NCBI GenBank assembly: GCA_965650335.1
Contig: CBFGOI010000013.1
Span: forward strand, 1-64,000
Direction of reading: 5' to 3'
DNA length: 64,000 nt
Source: Paradesertivirga sp965650335
GTDB taxonomy: Bacteria > Bacteroidota > Bacteroidia > Sphingobacteriales > Sphingobacteriaceae
The notes beneath the pieces are model-generated. The model saw only the letters and a list, made by a program, of their open reading frames with translations. It was not told the DNA's origin and searched no databases. This document shows positions 1 to 9,455 of the stretch, one piece after another (the first letter of the stretch is position 1; every line of letters begins with the position of its first letter). The translations under genes and the position numbers were made by a program.

Positions 1-791
1 CCTATTTTAATATTTATCCTGCTAACGAAGCTGCTATTGCCACGAATATCGCATCAGGAACAGCCAATTTAGATATTGCTTCGAATTTCACAGCACAAGG
101 CTTTCCAGCGTTGGATTACCTCATTAACGGGTTAGGAGGCACGGACGCTACGATTGTATCCTTCTATACTACCGACGCTGATGCAATCAAGCGCAAAGCC
201 TATCTAAAAAGTATTGTTAGTAAAATGAATTCCGTGTTCACAACGGTTCATTCGGAGTGGAATGGTGCCTACAAGGAAACATTCATCAATAAAACAGGTA
301 CCGACGCATCTTCTTCAATTTCTATGATGGTGAATGGATATGTTCGTAATTATGAGCGTACCATCCGGTCTGGGAAGTTTGGAATTCCTTCGGGTGTAAT
401 GTTAAACGGAACGGTCTCTCCTCAAAATGTTGAAGCTTTTTATAAAAAAGATATTTCGTTAACACTTGCCAAAACAGCCCATCAGGCTTCAGTAGACTTC
501 TTTAATGGTAAAAGTGTGAAAACGGGTGTCGAAGGACCTTCGCTGAAAACGTATTTAACAGCACTAAATAGTCAAAGTGCTTTACCACAAGCTATAATGG
601 ATCAGTTTAATGCAACTACCTTAAAGCTTAACGCGATTCAAACAGAAAATCTGAGCAGTGTAGTGCAAAATAATAATCAGCAGATGATTGATGTTTATAA
701 TGAAATGCAAAAGTCCGTCAAGCTATTAAAAGTAGATATGACTTCGGCAATCAGCATTACTATCACCTACACTGATAATGATGGCGACTAA
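1..791 (+). CDS. Imelysin-family protein, 5' end missing
   Basis: The frame starting at base 3 is open from the window edge to the stop at 791, so this is the C-terminal part (about 262 residues) of a longer protein. The stretch GFPALDYLINGLG just upstream of the TTG at 111 is the typical imelysin-domain signature, so that TTG is not the real start. Imelysin proteins (peptidase M75/IrpA/EfeO-like) are envelope proteins linked to iron uptake; peptidase activity is doubtful for most members. The stop lies 19 bases before an HTTM gene that overlaps a TonB receptor, which supports an iron-acquisition operon. The signal peptide would lie outside the window. Family call fairly sure, substrate inferred. 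Confidence 0.85.
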   Translation, partial: YFNIYPANEAAIATNIASGTANLDIASNFTAQGFPALDYLINGLGGTDATIVSFYTTDADAIKRKAYLKSIVSKMNSVFTTVHSEWNGAYKETFINKTGTDASSSISMMVNGYVRNYERTIRSGKFGIPSGVMLNGTVSPQNVEAFYKKDISLTLAKTAHQASVDFFNGKSVKTGVEGPSLKTYLTALNSQSALPQAIMDQFNATTLKLNAIQTENLSSVVQNNNQQMIDVYNEMQKSVKLLKVDMTSAISITITYTDNDGD

Positions 792-810
792 ATAGCTATT
801 CAGCAATTTC

Positions 811-2160
811 ATGAATAATTATTTTCAGAAATTAACACATGCAGCCCCTTTAGCTGTTTTTCGAATAATATTGGGGATGATGCTTTTTTTAAGCATCGTT
901 CGTTTTTGGAGTAAAGGCTGGATTTACGACCTTTATATTGCTCCGGCTCACTACTTTCCCTTTTATGGTTTTGAATTTATAAAACCTCTTGGAAATAATA
1001 CCTATCTTCTTTTTGCTTTTTGTGCCATTTGCGCTTTGCTGGTTTGCATTGGCTTATTTTATCGCATAGCCATAAGCGGATTATTTTTGTCTTTTACCTA
1101 TATCGAACTGATAGATAAAAGCACCTATCTCAACCACTACTATTTTATCAGTATGGTTCTGCTGTTGATGATGTTTTTGCCCGCTAACCGATATTTTTCG
1201 GTAGATGCGGCAAGGAACCGAAATCTTTTGGCCGACCAGATTCCTAAATGGTGCCTTGATAGTTTAAGGCTGCTGGTTTTCATTTTATATTTCTATGCTG
1301 GCTTGGCCAAGATCAACAGCGACTGGCTCTTACATGCTTTACCTTTAAAGATATGGCTGCCCGCCCGGAATGATATGCCCGTTATTGGGTTCCTTTTCAA
1401 TTATACATGGATAGCGTATTTCTTTAGTTGGTTTGGCTGCATTTACGATCTTAGTATTGGATTGTTTCTATGGACCCGCAAGACCCGCCTGGTCGCATAT
1501 ATTACAGTGATCTTATTTCATGGGTTAACCGCTATGCTTTTCCCGATAGGTATGTTTCCTTACATTATGATCGTAACCGCTTTGATCTTCTTTTCGGACG
1601 ACTTTCATAAAAGCTTAATAAGTAAAGCCAACTTTCTGTTAAAATCTGGCACTGATTTTATAGTACCCCAAAAGGTTTTCCGTTTTAAAAAGCTGAATCA
1701 GGATATTCTATTGGCTGGGTTGGTAATCTTCTTTTCCATTCAGCTTTTGATGCCATTTCGTTATTTATTATATCCCGGAGAGTTATTCTGGACCGAAGAG
1801 GGCTATCGTTTTTCCTGGCGGGTAATGTTAATGGAAAAAGCGGGTTATGCTCAGTTTACCGTAAAAGATGCATCGGGCAGGCGAACCATTGTAAACAACA
1901 ACGATTTTTTAACACCTTTGCAGGAGAAAATGATGGCAGCGCAACCTGATATGATCTTGCAATACGCTCATTTATTGCGCGATCATTATGCAAAAAAAGG
2001 CTTTGATTCGCCGCAAGTATATGTTGATTCTTATGTTACGCTAAACGGTCGCAGGGGCCGCGTATTTATTTCTCCTGATACTGATCTAGCAAAAGAAAGA
2101 GAGTCTTTTAAACATAAATCCTGGATATTACCCCTTAACGATGAAATTAAAGGTTTTTAG
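811..2160 (+). CDS. HTTM / vitamin K-dependent gamma-carboxylase-like membrane protein
   Basis: A 449-residue polytopic membrane protein. The N-terminal half holds several hydrophobic segments (about residues 15-35, 60-130, 150-165, 200-260, 300-318) in the pattern of the HTTM domain, including the stretch FYAGLAKINSDWL near residue 160 that is typical of bacterial vitamin K-dependent carboxylase homologues. A soluble tail of about 130 residues follows. Bacterial homologues have no proven substrate. It lies between an imelysin gene and a TonB receptor and overlaps the receptor by 20 bases, so the three are probably co-translated and act together at the envelope. A role in iron uptake is inferred from the neighbours. 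Confidence 0.85.
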   Translation: MNNYFQKLTHAAPLAVFRIILGMMLFLSIVRFWSKGWIYDLYIAPAHYFPFYGFEFIKPLGNNTYLLFAFCAICALLVCIGLFYRIAISGLFLSFTYIELIDKSTYLNHYYFISMVLLLMMFLPANRYFSVDAARNRNLLADQIPKWCLDSLRLLVFILYFYAGLAKINSDWLLHALPLKIWLPARNDMPVIGFLFNYTWIAYFFSWFGCIYDLSIGLFLWTRKTRLVAYITVILFHGLTAMLFPIGMFPYIMIVTALIFFSDDFHKSLISKANFLLKSGTDFIVPQKVFRFKKLNQDILLAGLVIFFSIQLLMPFRYLLYPGELFWTEEGYRFSWRVMLMEKAGYAQFTVKDASGRRTIVNNNDFLTPLQEKMMAAQPDMILQYAHLLRDHYAKKGFDSPQVYVDSYVTLNGRRGRVFISPDTDLAKERESFKHKSWILPLNDEIKGF

Positions 2161-4555
2161 TGCTGTTTTTTTTTGTTTTATTGCTTTCACATCAGCTGCC
2201 CAATATAGAATATCAGGTAGGGTTTTGTCCTCCGCTGATAGCTTAGCTGTTGTTGGATGCACTGTTTTGCTTGATGATAATAAAAGCATAGCGATAACAA
2301 ATGATAAAGGGGAGTTCGTTTTCGAAAATCGCGCAGCCGGAAATTATACCCTGCTTACCGCTTGCATAGGTTATAACAAGGAAACTTTTTCAGTAGCGGT
2401 TGCGGATGCAGACGTATCCATTGTTCTTCATTTAAGTTCGGGAAAAATGCTTTCGGAGGTAGCGATAAAAGATAAAAGGAACAATTTCGGCTTTTCACAT
2501 CTGAAGGCGGTTGAAAATCTGGGAATTTATGAAGGCAAGAAATCCGAAGTTATTATCCCAGATCAACTCGTAGCAAATTTGGCAACAAATAATGCCAGGC
2601 AAGTTTATTCGAGAGTAGCCGGACTGAACATTTGGGAAAATGATGGTGCCGGTTTACAATTAAGTATCGGTGGCAGGGGACTTGATCCTAACCGGACATC
2701 GAATTTTAATGTGAGGCAAAATGGCTACGACATTAGTGCCGATGCCTTAGGTTATCCCGAAAGCTATTATACGCCTCCGATCGAAGCGGTAGGGCAAATT
2801 CAAATTGTACGGGGAGCGGCATCTTTACAGTATGGAACTCAATTCGGCGGACTAATCAATTTTATAATCAGAAAGCCGGTTACGGATAAAAAGCTTGAGC
2901 TAACGGCCCGTCAAAGCGTGGGCTCGTATGGCTTTTATAATGCTTTCACAAGTGCAAGTGGAACAGTGAATAAACTTAGCTATTACAGCTATTTTCAATA
3001 TAAAAAGGGGAATGGCTGGAGACCCAATTCTGATTTTGATAGCTATACCGGCTATGCGAATGTAAATTATCAGCTAACCGAAAAAACAAAAGCCGGTATC
3101 GATTTTACCCATATGGATTACCTGGCTCATCAGCCGGGTGGTTTGACCGATGAGATGTTTGCAGAAGATCCCTTGCAAAGCAACAGGGAACGCAACTGGT
3201 TTAAAGTTAACTGGAATCTCTTTGCGTTGAATATCGATCACAAATTCAACACTCAAAACGAATTTAACCTGCGTGTGTTCGGCTTGTCGGCCTCCAGGTA
3301 TACGGTAGGTTTCAGACCCAACCGAGTGGCGAATCCTGATGATAATAGTGAGAGAGATTTGATTAAAGGAGATTTTGAAAATTGGGGTGCTGAAGCACGA
3401 TACCTTAAAAGATATTCGATAAAGAACGTTAATTCCATTCTCTTGGTCGGAAGCCGCTATTATCATGGTTTTAATCATAGTGTGCAGGGATTTGGCAGTA
3501 AGGGAAGGGATGCAGATTTCAACTACCTCAATCCGGAGGAGCTGACATTAAACGATTATAGATTTCCAAACAGAAATGTATCACTCTTTGCGGAAAATAT
3601 TTTTTGGTTGAGTCCGAAATTTTCACTTGTGCCGGGTTTGAGATATGAGATTATTAATACTAAAGCTAACGGTTTCTATGCTGCAAGAAAACCCTCGCTC
3701 GATGAGAGCAGCATTGAATTAGGTGCCAAAACTCAGGAGCACCGTCAAAGCAAACGAAATTTTTTAATAGCTGGGCTCGGTGTAAGTTATAAACCCAGCA
3801 ACAGAGTAAATATTTACGGAAATCTTTCTCAGAATTATCGTTCAATTACATTTAGTGATATACGGATTGCTAATCCTTCCGCTGTTATCGATCCGAATAT
3901 GACGGATGAGAAAGGGTATTCATTGGATTTAGGAATCAGGAGCGAAGGCAGATCCTTTTATAGCTATGATGTGAGTGCTTTTTATCTCAATTATAATAAC
4001 AGGATAGGAGAATACCAGATAAGTCAAGGATCGATGGTTCTCAGGAAACGGACAAATATCGGACAGGCTGTAATTACCGGCATTGAGTCGTATGCTGAAG
4101 CTGATCTGTTAAAAATTATGCATCCGCCAACTAAATTCAGTGGCGTGTTCTTTGCAAATGCTGCCTTTATAAAATCAGAATACAAGGAAAGCGTAGATCA
4201 AAGTATCGAAGGGAATGAAGTCGAATTTGTTCCCGGTTTAAATTTGAAAGGCGGACTTAGGCTTGGATATAAAAAGATGAAAGCTTCCTTTCAATACAGT
4301 TATATTTCCGACCAGTTTTCTGATGCTACCAATGCGATTGATGGAGGTTTTGCAGGGATTGTTGGTCTTATTCCTTCTTATTCCATTATGGACGCAGGAA
4401 TTTCCTATGAATTTAAGAGATTCAGAATAGAGGGCAATGTTAATAATTTAATGAACCAGTATTATTTTACCCGCCGGGCTACAGGTTACCCCGGACCCGG
4501 AATTATTCCGTCGGACAATCGTACGTTTTATTTGACTTTGCAGGTTAAGTTATAA
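2141..4555 (+). CDS. TonB-dependent receptor with carboxypeptidase-like N-terminal domain
   Basis: An 804-residue outer-membrane receptor. It begins with a Sec signal peptide (MKLKVFSAVFFCFIAFTSAA), then a carboxypeptidase-D-like regulatory domain (about 22-105), a plug domain (about 130-250, with VRGAASLQYGTQFGG) and a 22-strand-type barrel ending in the aromatic FYLTLQVKL. Sequence style is FecA-like (iron complexes), and the operon with imelysin supports iron or haem substrates, but the ligand is not shown by sequence. The ATG overlaps the end of the HTTM gene by 20 bases. Followed by a convergent lipoprotein gene with a REP-like element between them. Confidence 0.9.
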   Translation: MKLKVFSAVFFCFIAFTSAAQYRISGRVLSSADSLAVVGCTVLLDDNKSIAITNDKGEFVFENRAAGNYTLLTACIGYNKETFSVAVADADVSIVLHLSSGKMLSEVAIKDKRNNFGFSHLKAVENLGIYEGKKSEVIIPDQLVANLATNNARQVYSRVAGLNIWENDGAGLQLSIGGRGLDPNRTSNFNVRQNGYDISADALGYPESYYTPPIEAVGQIQIVRGAASLQYGTQFGGLINFIIRKPVTDKKLELTARQSVGSYGFYNAFTSASGTVNKLSYYSYFQYKKGNGWRPNSDFDSYTGYANVNYQLTEKTKAGIDFTHMDYLAHQPGGLTDEMFAEDPLQSNRERNWFKVNWNLFALNIDHKFNTQNEFNLRVFGLSASRYTVGFRPNRVANPDDNSERDLIKGDFENWGAEARYLKRYSIKNVNSILLVGSRYYHGFNHSVQGFGSKGRDADFNYLNPEELTLNDYRFPNRNVSLFAENIFWLSPKFSLVPGLRYEIINTKANGFYAARKPSLDESSIELGAKTQEHRQSKRNFLIAGLGVSYKPSNRVNIYGNLSQNYRSITFSDIRIANPSAVIDPNMTDEKGYSLDLGIRSEGRSFYSYDVSAFYLNYNNRIGEYQISQGSMVLRKRTNIGQAVITGIESYAEADLLKIMHPPTKFSGVFFANAAFIKSEYKESVDQSIEGNEVEFVPGLNLKGGLRLGYKKMKASFQYSYISDQFSDATNAIDGGFAGIVGLIPSYSIMDAGISYEFKRFRIEGNVNNLMNQYYFTRRATGYPGPGIIPSDNRTFYLTLQVKL

Positions 4556-4565
4556 CCTAACCTGG

Positions 4566-4642
4566 TTATTCTGAAATTATTTCAGTGCCTGGCAGGTGCG
4601 AGATGCTGAAACGCCAACCGCAGCCGGCATTTCAGCATAATA
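4566..4642. repeat. REP-like palindromic element between convergent genes
   Basis: Two close inverted repeats fill the gap. CTGAAA/TTTCAG lies at 4571-4585 with a 3-base loop. ATGCTGAAA (4603-4611) pairs with TTTCAGCAT (4630-4638) around an 18-base loop. The style, tandem stems built on CTGAAA/TTCAG, resembles extragenic palindromes scattered in Sphingobacteriaceae genomes. It could also act as a transcription barrier for the two convergent genes, although no clear T-run follows. No second copy was seen in this window, so the repeat assignment is by resemblance only. Confidence 0.4.
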
Positions 4643-4683
4643 AAAGTGATTGGGCAAACCAGTTTCAGGTATTCTCTTTAATC

Positions 4684-5604
4684 CTATATTTTAATGATAG
4701 AATGTGGCTCGTCCCAAACCGGGTTTACCGTTATTATGAATGTAGACGACACGTTCAAATTCCCTGTTAGAATGGTCTTCTTGTTTTGAAAGAAGGTTAC
4801 ATTATTGATCACTTTCTGAGTAACTAGCTCGTTTTGCGTATTGAAGCCTTTGATGGTGATCAATTGCGGACGAGTAACGTTAAAAACGTGCATTAAAAAC
4901 TTTTTGTTCGGTTGGCCACGGTCGCTGTCGGTGACAGTAAACTCTTTTGTTTTAATCAGTGTTGAACTTCTTACGCCAGTGTTTACCTGATACGTATTCT
5001 GATCATACTCAACAGAAATAGTGATTTTGGCAACCTCTGCCGGTACACCCGCTTCTAAATTCAATTCAAGGGCACCAACTATTCTGTCTAATCGCACGGT
5101 TTCGATGAAAGGATCGGTTCCAACCGTTATACTTATTTTTTTCAGAAAGGTATCTTCCCATGCTCTGCTGATCCGTTGCACGCGGACGTCATTCACCCAG
5201 TCGAACCCCGGGTCGTGCCCAAAAATTAAAGCGGATGCCAGAGAATTGTACTGGTAGCCGATAACATCCTTTGAGGCAACAAAGAGTACGGTGTAATTGC
5301 CCGGTTCTAACCTGTCGGTAATTGTGCCGAATGTAGGAGAACTTGATGTTTGATCTTTAGAGCTAACTAAGGTTCCGGAAGAGTTATAAACTCGGTAGAT
5401 TAAATAATCTGCGTAGTTTTTTAAGGTATCTCCAATATCCGAAATGGAGCTGCCGGATTTGCCCATCGGTACTACGGTTTGACTAAAGTCAGCAACAGTG
5501 AAAGTGGTTTGTGTTTTTGGAGATTCAGGTGTAGCATGCTGGCTTTTTTTGCACGCAGAAGTTAGTGCTACACAAATAGCAAGGGTACATAATAAGGTTT
5601 TCAT
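4684..5604 (-). CDS. Predicted lipoprotein of unknown function
   Basis: A 306-residue protein from the ATG at 5604. The open frame extends to 5673, but this start gives a clean lipoprotein signal: MKTLLCTLAICVALTSAC, cleavage before the Cys, then KKS and a Ser/Thr/Pro-rich linker. The body is beta-rich, with stretches such as LEPGNYTVLFVAS and a C-terminal LTGNLNVSSTFIITVNPVW. This recalls Mfa2/FimB-type or similar beta-sandwich surface lipoproteins of Bacteroidota, but no signature is strong enough to name the family. It converges with the TonB receptor and stands alone; the downstream SNF2 gene runs the same way 170 bases upstream of it. Confidence 0.75.
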   Translation of the reverse strand: MKTLLCTLAICVALTSACKKSQHATPESPKTQTTFTVADFSQTVVPMGKSGSSISDIGDTLKNYADYLIYRVYNSSGTLVSSKDQTSSSPTFGTITDRLEPGNYTVLFVASKDVIGYQYNSLASALIFGHDPGFDWVNDVRVQRISRAWEDTFLKKISITVGTDPFIETVRLDRIVGALELNLEAGVPAEVAKITISVEYDQNTYQVNTGVRSSTLIKTKEFTVTDSDRGQPNKKFLMHVFNVTRPQLITIKGFNTQNELVTQKVINNVTFFQNKKTILTGNLNVSSTFIITVNPVWDEPHSIIKI

Positions 5605-5774
5605 AGATAAGATTTTTGGTAAATGTATTAGGATAACTAACAGGTTTTCAATCGGTTTTAAGGAAAAATACAAAAAGGAGAGTTTGTTTTTTACTTAGAA
5701 AAGTGTGGGAGGTTCTATTAAGACATTAAGGAGCTCGATTGAGTAGTAAACTCCTTCCTGGAGAATTTTAGATT

Positions 5775-8700
5775 TTAATTTATGGGAGTTTCCTGTTTAC
5801 TTAATAAAGCTAACAAACTGTCTTTGGTAAATGACTTTCCAATTTCTGCTTCTGTGTTGATCAAATCATTAAACAGGTCCGTTTTACTTGCCTGCATATT
5901 CATGATCTTTTCTTCTATCGTTCCGGTGCAGATTAATCGTACTGCCACAACATTCTTTTTCTGTCCGATACGATAAATCCGGTCGATCGCCTGGTTTTCT
6001 ACGGCAGGGTTCCACCAAGGGTCTACCAGGTAAACATAATCGGCCTGAGTTAAATTTAATCCTGTGCCGCCCGCTTTTAGACTGATGAGGAAAACACGCT
6101 TTTGGGGATCGTTCTGGAACTCTGTAACCACCTGATTCCTGTTCTTTGTGCTGCCTGTAAGGTAAGAGAACTGGATGCCTTTTTCTTGTAGTTCTTTCTT
6201 TATCAGATCTAACATGGAAACAAATTGCGAAAAAATCAGGATTTTATGTTGAGCTGATTTACCTGAAATCTGCTCCATCAAGGTGTCAATCTTAGCAGAC
6301 GCTTTTTCATTTATCTCATCATCATTAAGCAGCAAAGGCGAATTGCAGATTTGTCGCAATCGCGTTAAGCCTTTTAAAACATGAGCCGAACTTTTTGGGA
6401 TCTCATCATTCGTTTTGCTGCAAATAAACTCTCTGAATTCTTTTTCAAAAGCGTCGTAAATTTTCTGCTGGGCGGTTCCCATTTCGCAGTACACAACCAT
6501 TTCTGTTTTCTCCGGAAGCTCTTTTACAACCTGACTCTTCGTTCGCCGGAGTATAAATGGTTTGATTTTGTTTTGAAGTTCCCTGGCTCTTTTGCTTTCC
6601 TTAAATGTATCGATCGGAATCGAATAAATCTCTTTAAAGTATTGTTTGCTGCCTAGTAAACCCGGACAGGCAAAAGAAAGTTGTCCGTATAAATCGAAGG
6701 TGTTGTTTTCGATTGGGGTACCTGTAATAGCAATTTTGTTTCTTGATTTTAACAGACAGGCGGCCTTATATCTCTGCGAATCCGGATTTTTGATGTTCTG
6801 AGATTCGTCGAGGAAAATATAATTGAATTCATATTTCTTTAAAAAACGGATATCAGAAAGCAATGTTCCGTAGGAGGTAAGAATCAACTCATAGTCCTTA
6901 AACAAATTCATATCGGCCGACCGCGCAGCTCCATATAAAGTATAGATCTTTAGCGATGGGGCGAACTTCTCAACTTCGGCTTGCCAGTTAAATATCAGCG
7001 AAGTTGGAACTACCAATAAATTAGTATTATGTGCTCTTTTGTTGCGTTGAGATAATATAAAGGCGATAATTTGAAGTGATTTTCCCAAACCCATGTCATC
7101 CGCAAGGCAGCCTCCGAGATTGAAATCGTCTAAAAAGTTGAGCCAGTTTAGTCCCTGCTTTTGATAATCGCGGAGGGTGGCGTTCAGTTCTGCGGGGATA
7201 ACTACATTCTCAATAGATTCAAAATTATAGAGCTTATCATTCAGCAGGGTCAATTCTTTTTTCACTTGACTATCAATTGTGTCATCTTCAAACATCTGAG
7301 TCAGGACATTGAAATTGCTTTTAGCAATCTTTAAACTGTCGTCTTCAATTTCTCCTGTGCTGAAATACTCTGCAAATTTTTCAATCCACTCTCGTGGGAG
7401 AATGCCCAATGTTCCATCGTCAAGCGAAATGTATTTGCTTTTATTGCGAATAGCTTTGTTGATTTGAGATAAAGCCGCTTTTTTCTTTCCATAGCGCACA
7501 TCAATATCCGCATTGAACCAGTCTATTCCGCTTAATAAACGCACGGTGATCTTTGCCGGATTCGGGTTAAGCTTATTCTCTTTTAATTTATTGAACCCTA
7601 AAATGCTAATGCCATGATTGCGCCACTCTTCGAAAGTCTTCAGAAACCAATCTTCATCTAAAAAATGCTTTTTATGCAAATAAAAATAGGGCAGGCCTTC
7701 CTCCATTTGCTCATCGAAATGCGGATGCTGCCTCAATATCAGAGCGGTGAAGTTTATTTCCGCTTCCTTGTCGCGGTTGATCCTGAAGCCCGTTTTTATT
7801 CCTTTGGGATAGATCTGCTTTTTGCTGAGTATTGAAATCTCGTTAGAGCCATATTTCATAACCGGATCGAGTTCAACAAACGGATCGGAATCTTTCAGAT
7901 AGATCATTCGTTGCACAGGCTGATCTAATTTGTTTTCTACAATCTGCTGAGCTGTAGCAGGCGGCAAATACGTGTAATTAATCTCGGTATCGTTTTCAAG
8001 TTTTGCCAAAACACTTTCTCTGAACTCCTCGTATTTCGAATGATGTATCAGAAGCTGGTTGTTGTGTTCCTTAAAAAATTCGATCGTGTTAAGCAGTTTT
8101 ATGTTTCCGGCTAAATGAATAGTGTTGTTTATCTCTAAAAAATACTCGTATTTAATGCTTATTTCAGCAAGGGAATACTTGATGTTTTGAATATCGATAA
8201 CGGCATTTACTTCATAAAACACTTCTTTTTTTACCACCGAAAGTTCAAGGTTGTGAACGGTATTGCCGGGAATCAAAGGAACTAAAGAAGCCGCTACGAC
8301 ATTCTCCGCTGTTTCTGCCGAATGTTTATATAGTTTCAATCCAAAAGGATTTTTAAGGACCGCTTTTAGTCCTTCTATCGCTGTCGCGGATCTCTCCTTA
8401 GCCGTTGTGCTTTGAAATTGCTTAATTCCGAAATAAAATTTTGATTCAGCAGGATTTTCCGTATCCCAGATTTTTTCCGAAACATCAATTCCAGTTAATG
8501 GATTTTTAGGTTTGCCGCTCTGCGTGGTGTCCGATTCGAAAAGTTCCAACTGTAAATGCCTGTAATATTTATGCTGTTTAAATACAATAAATGTTTCTTT
8601 GCCGGGATGCTGACTTTGTTTAGCTACACGCGCTGTTTGGATGAGTTTCTCTGCGGGCTGGTAAGAATCGGTTTTCGACATCGGAAATAAGCTGGCCGAT

Positions 8701-9176
8701 ACAGGTTTTATATTAGTTGTTTTGTTACCGTAGTTTAGCGTAAAATATTCTTCCAGATTTTGCTCATTCTGCAACCCATATGGCTCAGCAAATTTTTTTA
8801 TTTTATCGGTTCTTAATGCCTCGTCAAAAAAGATACATAATTCGGGACGTTTAAAAATGTTGTATAGTGCCCGAGATTGGTGAGGACATAATTTATTGCT
8901 TACCCAATGGCAGGGGCAGGAGAGAAGCAAGCTGTCGTTCTGCAATATTACCCAGGTTGATATAACGCGAATGTTATCCGGAACAATGAATAACGCGGAA
9001 TTGATCTCGATACTTTCAAGATTCAAATCCAGAAAGCCTTTTTCATCAGGATGAAAGCTCTGGGCGCTATGCGCCTGGATAAATACTTCGTTTAACCTCG
9101 CAAAACTAAAGTTCGGAATGGAATAATTGTAATTGCGGGAATTTTCAGGAAGAGCACTTATCTCCATATTGTTCAA
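5775..9176 (-). CDS. SNF2-family DEAD/DEAH helicase with N-terminal SWIM zinc finger
   Basis: A 1133-residue Swi2/Snf2 ATPase. A SWIM-type zinc finger is visible at residues 87-99 (CPC, seven residues, CPH). A middle region of about 500 residues has no obvious motif. The helicase core begins near residue 665: LRDYQKQGLNWLNFL, Walker A ADDMGLGKS, DEAH-box variant FLDESQ, motif III AITGTPIENN, and the C-terminal lobe with SLKAGGTGLNLTQA and QAIDRIYRIGQ. Members act as DNA translocases or remodelers; the SWIM finger suggests DNA or protein binding. It is monocistronic. The start could also be the ATG three codons in. The exact bacterial role is unknown. Confidence 0.93.
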   Translation of the reverse strand: MNNMEISALPENSRNYNYSIPNFSFARLNEVFIQAHSAQSFHPDEKGFLDLNLESIEINSALFIVPDNIRVISTWVILQNDSLLLSCPCHWVSNKLCPHQSRALYNIFKRPELCIFFDEALRTDKIKKFAEPYGLQNEQNLEEYFTLNYGNKTTNIKPVSASLFPMSKTDSYQPAEKLIQTARVAKQSQHPGKETFIVFKQHKYYRHLQLELFESDTTQSGKPKNPLTGIDVSEKIWDTENPAESKFYFGIKQFQSTTAKERSATAIEGLKAVLKNPFGLKLYKHSAETAENVVAASLVPLIPGNTVHNLELSVVKKEVFYEVNAVIDIQNIKYSLAEISIKYEYFLEINNTIHLAGNIKLLNTIEFFKEHNNQLLIHHSKYEEFRESVLAKLENDTEINYTYLPPATAQQIVENKLDQPVQRMIYLKDSDPFVELDPVMKYGSNEISILSKKQIYPKGIKTGFRINRDKEAEINFTALILRQHPHFDEQMEEGLPYFYLHKKHFLDEDWFLKTFEEWRNHGISILGFNKLKENKLNPNPAKITVRLLSGIDWFNADIDVRYGKKKAALSQINKAIRNKSKYISLDDGTLGILPREWIEKFAEYFSTGEIEDDSLKIAKSNFNVLTQMFEDDTIDSQVKKELTLLNDKLYNFESIENVVIPAELNATLRDYQKQGLNWLNFLDDFNLGGCLADDMGLGKSLQIIAFILSQRNKRAHNTNLLVVPTSLIFNWQAEVEKFAPSLKIYTLYGAARSADMNLFKDYELILTSYGTLLSDIRFLKKYEFNYIFLDESQNIKNPDSQRYKAACLLKSRNKIAITGTPIENNTFDLYGQLSFACPGLLGSKQYFKEIYSIPIDTFKESKRARELQNKIKPFILRRTKSQVVKELPEKTEMVVYCEMGTAQQKIYDAFEKEFREFICSKTNDEIPKSSAHVLKGLTRLRQICNSPLLLNDDEINEKASAKIDTLMEQISGKSAQHKILIFSQFVSMLDLIKKELQEKGIQFSYLTGSTKNRNQVVTEFQNDPQKRVFLISLKAGGTGLNLTQADYVYLVDPWWNPAVENQAIDRIYRIGQKKNVVAVRLICTGTIEEKIMNMQASKTDLFNDLINTEAEIGKSFTKDSLLALLSKQETPIN

Positions 9177-9333
9177 ATATGCACCAGCAATTTGAGATTA
9201 AGGAATAAAAATTAAATAATGATGATGAGATGAGGCGGGTAACGAATAACTGTTTTCTAGCTCCTGTTAATGTCGATCAGTCACAAAGAAGCTAGCTCAG
9301 CCCCTTTTTTTAAGCATTCCAGGTTTCATTCTC

Positions 9334-9341
9334 TATCTTTG
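9334..9341 (+). promoter_or_regulatory. Candidate -7 element TATCTTTG for the TonB receptor at 9456
   Basis: TATCTTTG matches the Bacteroidota -7 consensus TAnnTTTG. No TTTG lies 19 bases upstream, so the promoter would be weak or activator-dependent. It would give a leader of about 110 bases before the ATG at 9456. The rest of the 279-base gap shows nothing else convincing. Confidence 0.35.
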
Positions 9342-9455
9342 GCAAATGGAACTTTCTGTGGTTTTCATCAAAAGAAATTTCTTTAAATGAAACTTACAAG
9401 TTTATTAAACACAAGCCGATATTAATATTTGCATGATCTATCTCACATGTTTTCA

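Noticed and set aside
3074..3478. 134-codon minus-strand frame inside the TonB receptor
   Set aside because: It lies fully within a well-supported gene, has no motif and no promoter.
4585..4770. 61-codon frame in the gap after the first TonB receptor
   Set aside because: It runs through the palindromic element and into the end of the convergent lipoprotein gene; composition is not protein-like.
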